5,639 nt of DNA from Promethearchaeota archaeon (GTDB lineage: Archaea > Asgardarchaeota > Lokiarchaeia > Sigynarchaeales > SOKP01). The position numbers and the translations under genes are program-made. The number at the start of each line of letters is the position of its first letter. The first letter of the stretch is position 1. The notes under the pieces were generated by a model. It was not told the origin of the DNA and did no database searches. It saw only the letters and a program-made list of their open reading frames with translations. The DNA lies in the NCBI GenBank assembly GCA_019894875.1, contig JAGXNR010000168.1, positions 1-5,639 on the forward strand. The letters run 5' to 3'. Of this stretch, positions 4,773 through 5,639 are shown piece by piece.

Positions 4773-5639
4773 CACTTCTTTAGTTTATCCTTAATTATCT
4801 TTAAAATTGTAGATTCAACAGGAGTACATCCTTTTACAAATGTTCCATTTTCTTTTAGAGGGGATGTACAATTTCCAATGAGAAAAGTATCCGAGTAAAG
4901 GTCTGCTTCTTTTATTCCTTGACCAATTGCTAAATTTAGGGGTTTTTCAGAGGTGAAATTTTCATCAATAAATTTTTTATTGTTTTTAATTAAATTGAAA
5001 ATTGTAGATAAACAAGCTGAACATGAATCAATATCAATAAGATTTACATTTTTATATTTTATAGTTATTGATGTTGGGGGGGGTTCTAATGGTCTTAAAA
5101 ATTCTTGAATATTTTGAGGAATTGTTTTGATATCATCTTGTGTTTTTGGCATGTTTTGTATCGATTCTGAGATTAATTTTAAATGTGGAACATCCCCCAG
5201 AGTCCATTCTGGTTGGGTTAAAGCAAGAGCGATGATGTCTGCTGCAAGGAAGTTTGTTGATGCAATAATAGTATCCATCCTTACGCAGTTCCCTGAAGAT
5301 GGTCCCATTCCTTCTTGAACATATGATGCGTCTATAATAGCTAAGCGAGGTTTTATTATATGTGCAAGATCTGCTATTGCAATATCTAATTCTTTAACCT
5401 TTTCAATTGAATCTTTTATCCGGCTGATTAAGTCGGGATCTTGGAGGTGATGTAAAGAGATCTTATCTCTCTTATAAATTAATCCTTTCAAGTTCTTGAA
5501 GCTTAATGAAGCACCTGTATGCATATGCATTTTAAGTACTGGTATTGATATGATATAATCAATATCATCCCAATAACCCGATAGTTTTATTTCTTTTAAT
5601 AATTTCCCTTTAGGAATCTTTATTACGATTGGAGGGGGT
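4772..5639 (-). CDS. DUF362 domain protein (N-terminus cut by window edge)
   Basis: The frame stays open to the window edge, so the gene starts beyond 5639 and 288 codons are visible. The ATG at 5530 is internal: the residues before it read SIPVLK and continue into MHMHTGASLSFKNLKG, the conserved DUF362 pattern (IPxLKxH then SLKNLKG). Further on come PRLAIIDASYVQEGMGPSSG (visible residues about 97-116) and the ASTNFLAADIIAL segment (about 126-138), also typical of the family. The C-terminal part adds four cysteines in a CSAC...GNC...KGC arrangement (visible residues 206, 209, 257 and 271) that could bind a metal or Fe-S cluster. DUF362 proteins are widespread in archaea and anaerobic bacteria, often next to or fused with ferredoxin domains; no reaction is firmly assigned that I can cite. 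No membrane segment or signal peptide is visible in this part. An 8-nt C run (5076-5083) encodes part of a proline stretch. Confidence 0.85.
   Translation of the reverse strand, partial: PPPIVIKIPKGKLLKEIKLSGYWDDIDYIISIPVLKMHMHTGASLSFKNLKGLIYKRDKISLHHLQDPDLISRIKDSIEKVKELDIAIADLAHIIKPRLAIIDASYVQEGMGPSSGNCVRMDTIIASTNFLAADIIALALTQPEWTLGDVPHLKLISESIQNMPKTQDDIKTIPQNIQEFLRPLEPPPTSITIKYKNVNLIDIDSCSACLSTIFNLIKNNKKFIDENFTSEKPLNLAIGQGIKEADLYSDTFLIGNCTSPLKENGTFVKGCTPVESTILKIIKDKLKK

Noticed and set aside
5127..5318. Plus-strand open frame of 63 codons
   Set aside because: It is antisense to conserved DUF362 sequence.
5528..5530. ATG at 5530 as the start of the DUF362 gene
   Set aside because: The frame is open to the window edge and the residues upstream (SIPVLK and before) match the conserved family region, so the ATG is internal.
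1..5639. CRISPR array, transposon ends or phage genes
   Set aside because: No regularly spaced repeats, terminal inverted repeats, transposase or phage motifs were found on either strand.

Overview
This strongly AT-rich window reads as archaeal DNA. Supporting signs are AT-only TATA-like boxes about 25 nt upstream of start codons that lack a Shine-Dalgarno sequence (a leaderless pattern), T-tract 3' ends, TTG start codons, and an archaeal-type split aconitase-family enzyme. A Promethearchaeota (Asgard) source is a guess from gene style, AT content and the eukaryote-like LITAF-type zinc proteins; no marker gene here proves it.

Layout. (1) Positions 1-2928, minus strand, form a tightly packed unit read right to left: a membrane-spanning M28 zinc peptidase, then the large subunit and the small subunit (cut off by the window edge) of an isopropylmalate/homoaconitate-type dehydratase. 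The peptidase stop overlaps the large-subunit TTG start, and only 3 nt separate the two dehydratase subunits. (2) Positions 3025-3627, minus strand, encode a thymidylate kinase with an altered P-loop. (3) A divergent intergenic region of about 200 nt leads into two tandem plus-strand paralogues (3832-4188 and 4335-4709). These are small membrane-associated double zinc-ribbon proteins whose N-terminal half has the layout of the LITAF domain: CxxC, a hydrophobic segment, then CxxC. (4) Positions 4772-5639, minus strand, hold a DUF362 protein that runs off the right edge and converges on the zinc-ribbon pair across a short T/A-tract terminator region.

The two dehydratase subunits would form one Fe-S hydro-lyase for branched-chain or 2-oxoacid chain-elongation metabolism. 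The thymidylate kinase serves dTTP synthesis. The peptidase, zinc-ribbon pair and DUF362 protein have no clear pathway link to these.

The observations most worth following are the LITAF-like pair, the transmembrane hairpin inserted between two zinc ligands of the peptidase, the missing Walker A lysine in the thymidylate kinase, and the unusual substrate-specificity loop of the dehydratase small subunit.
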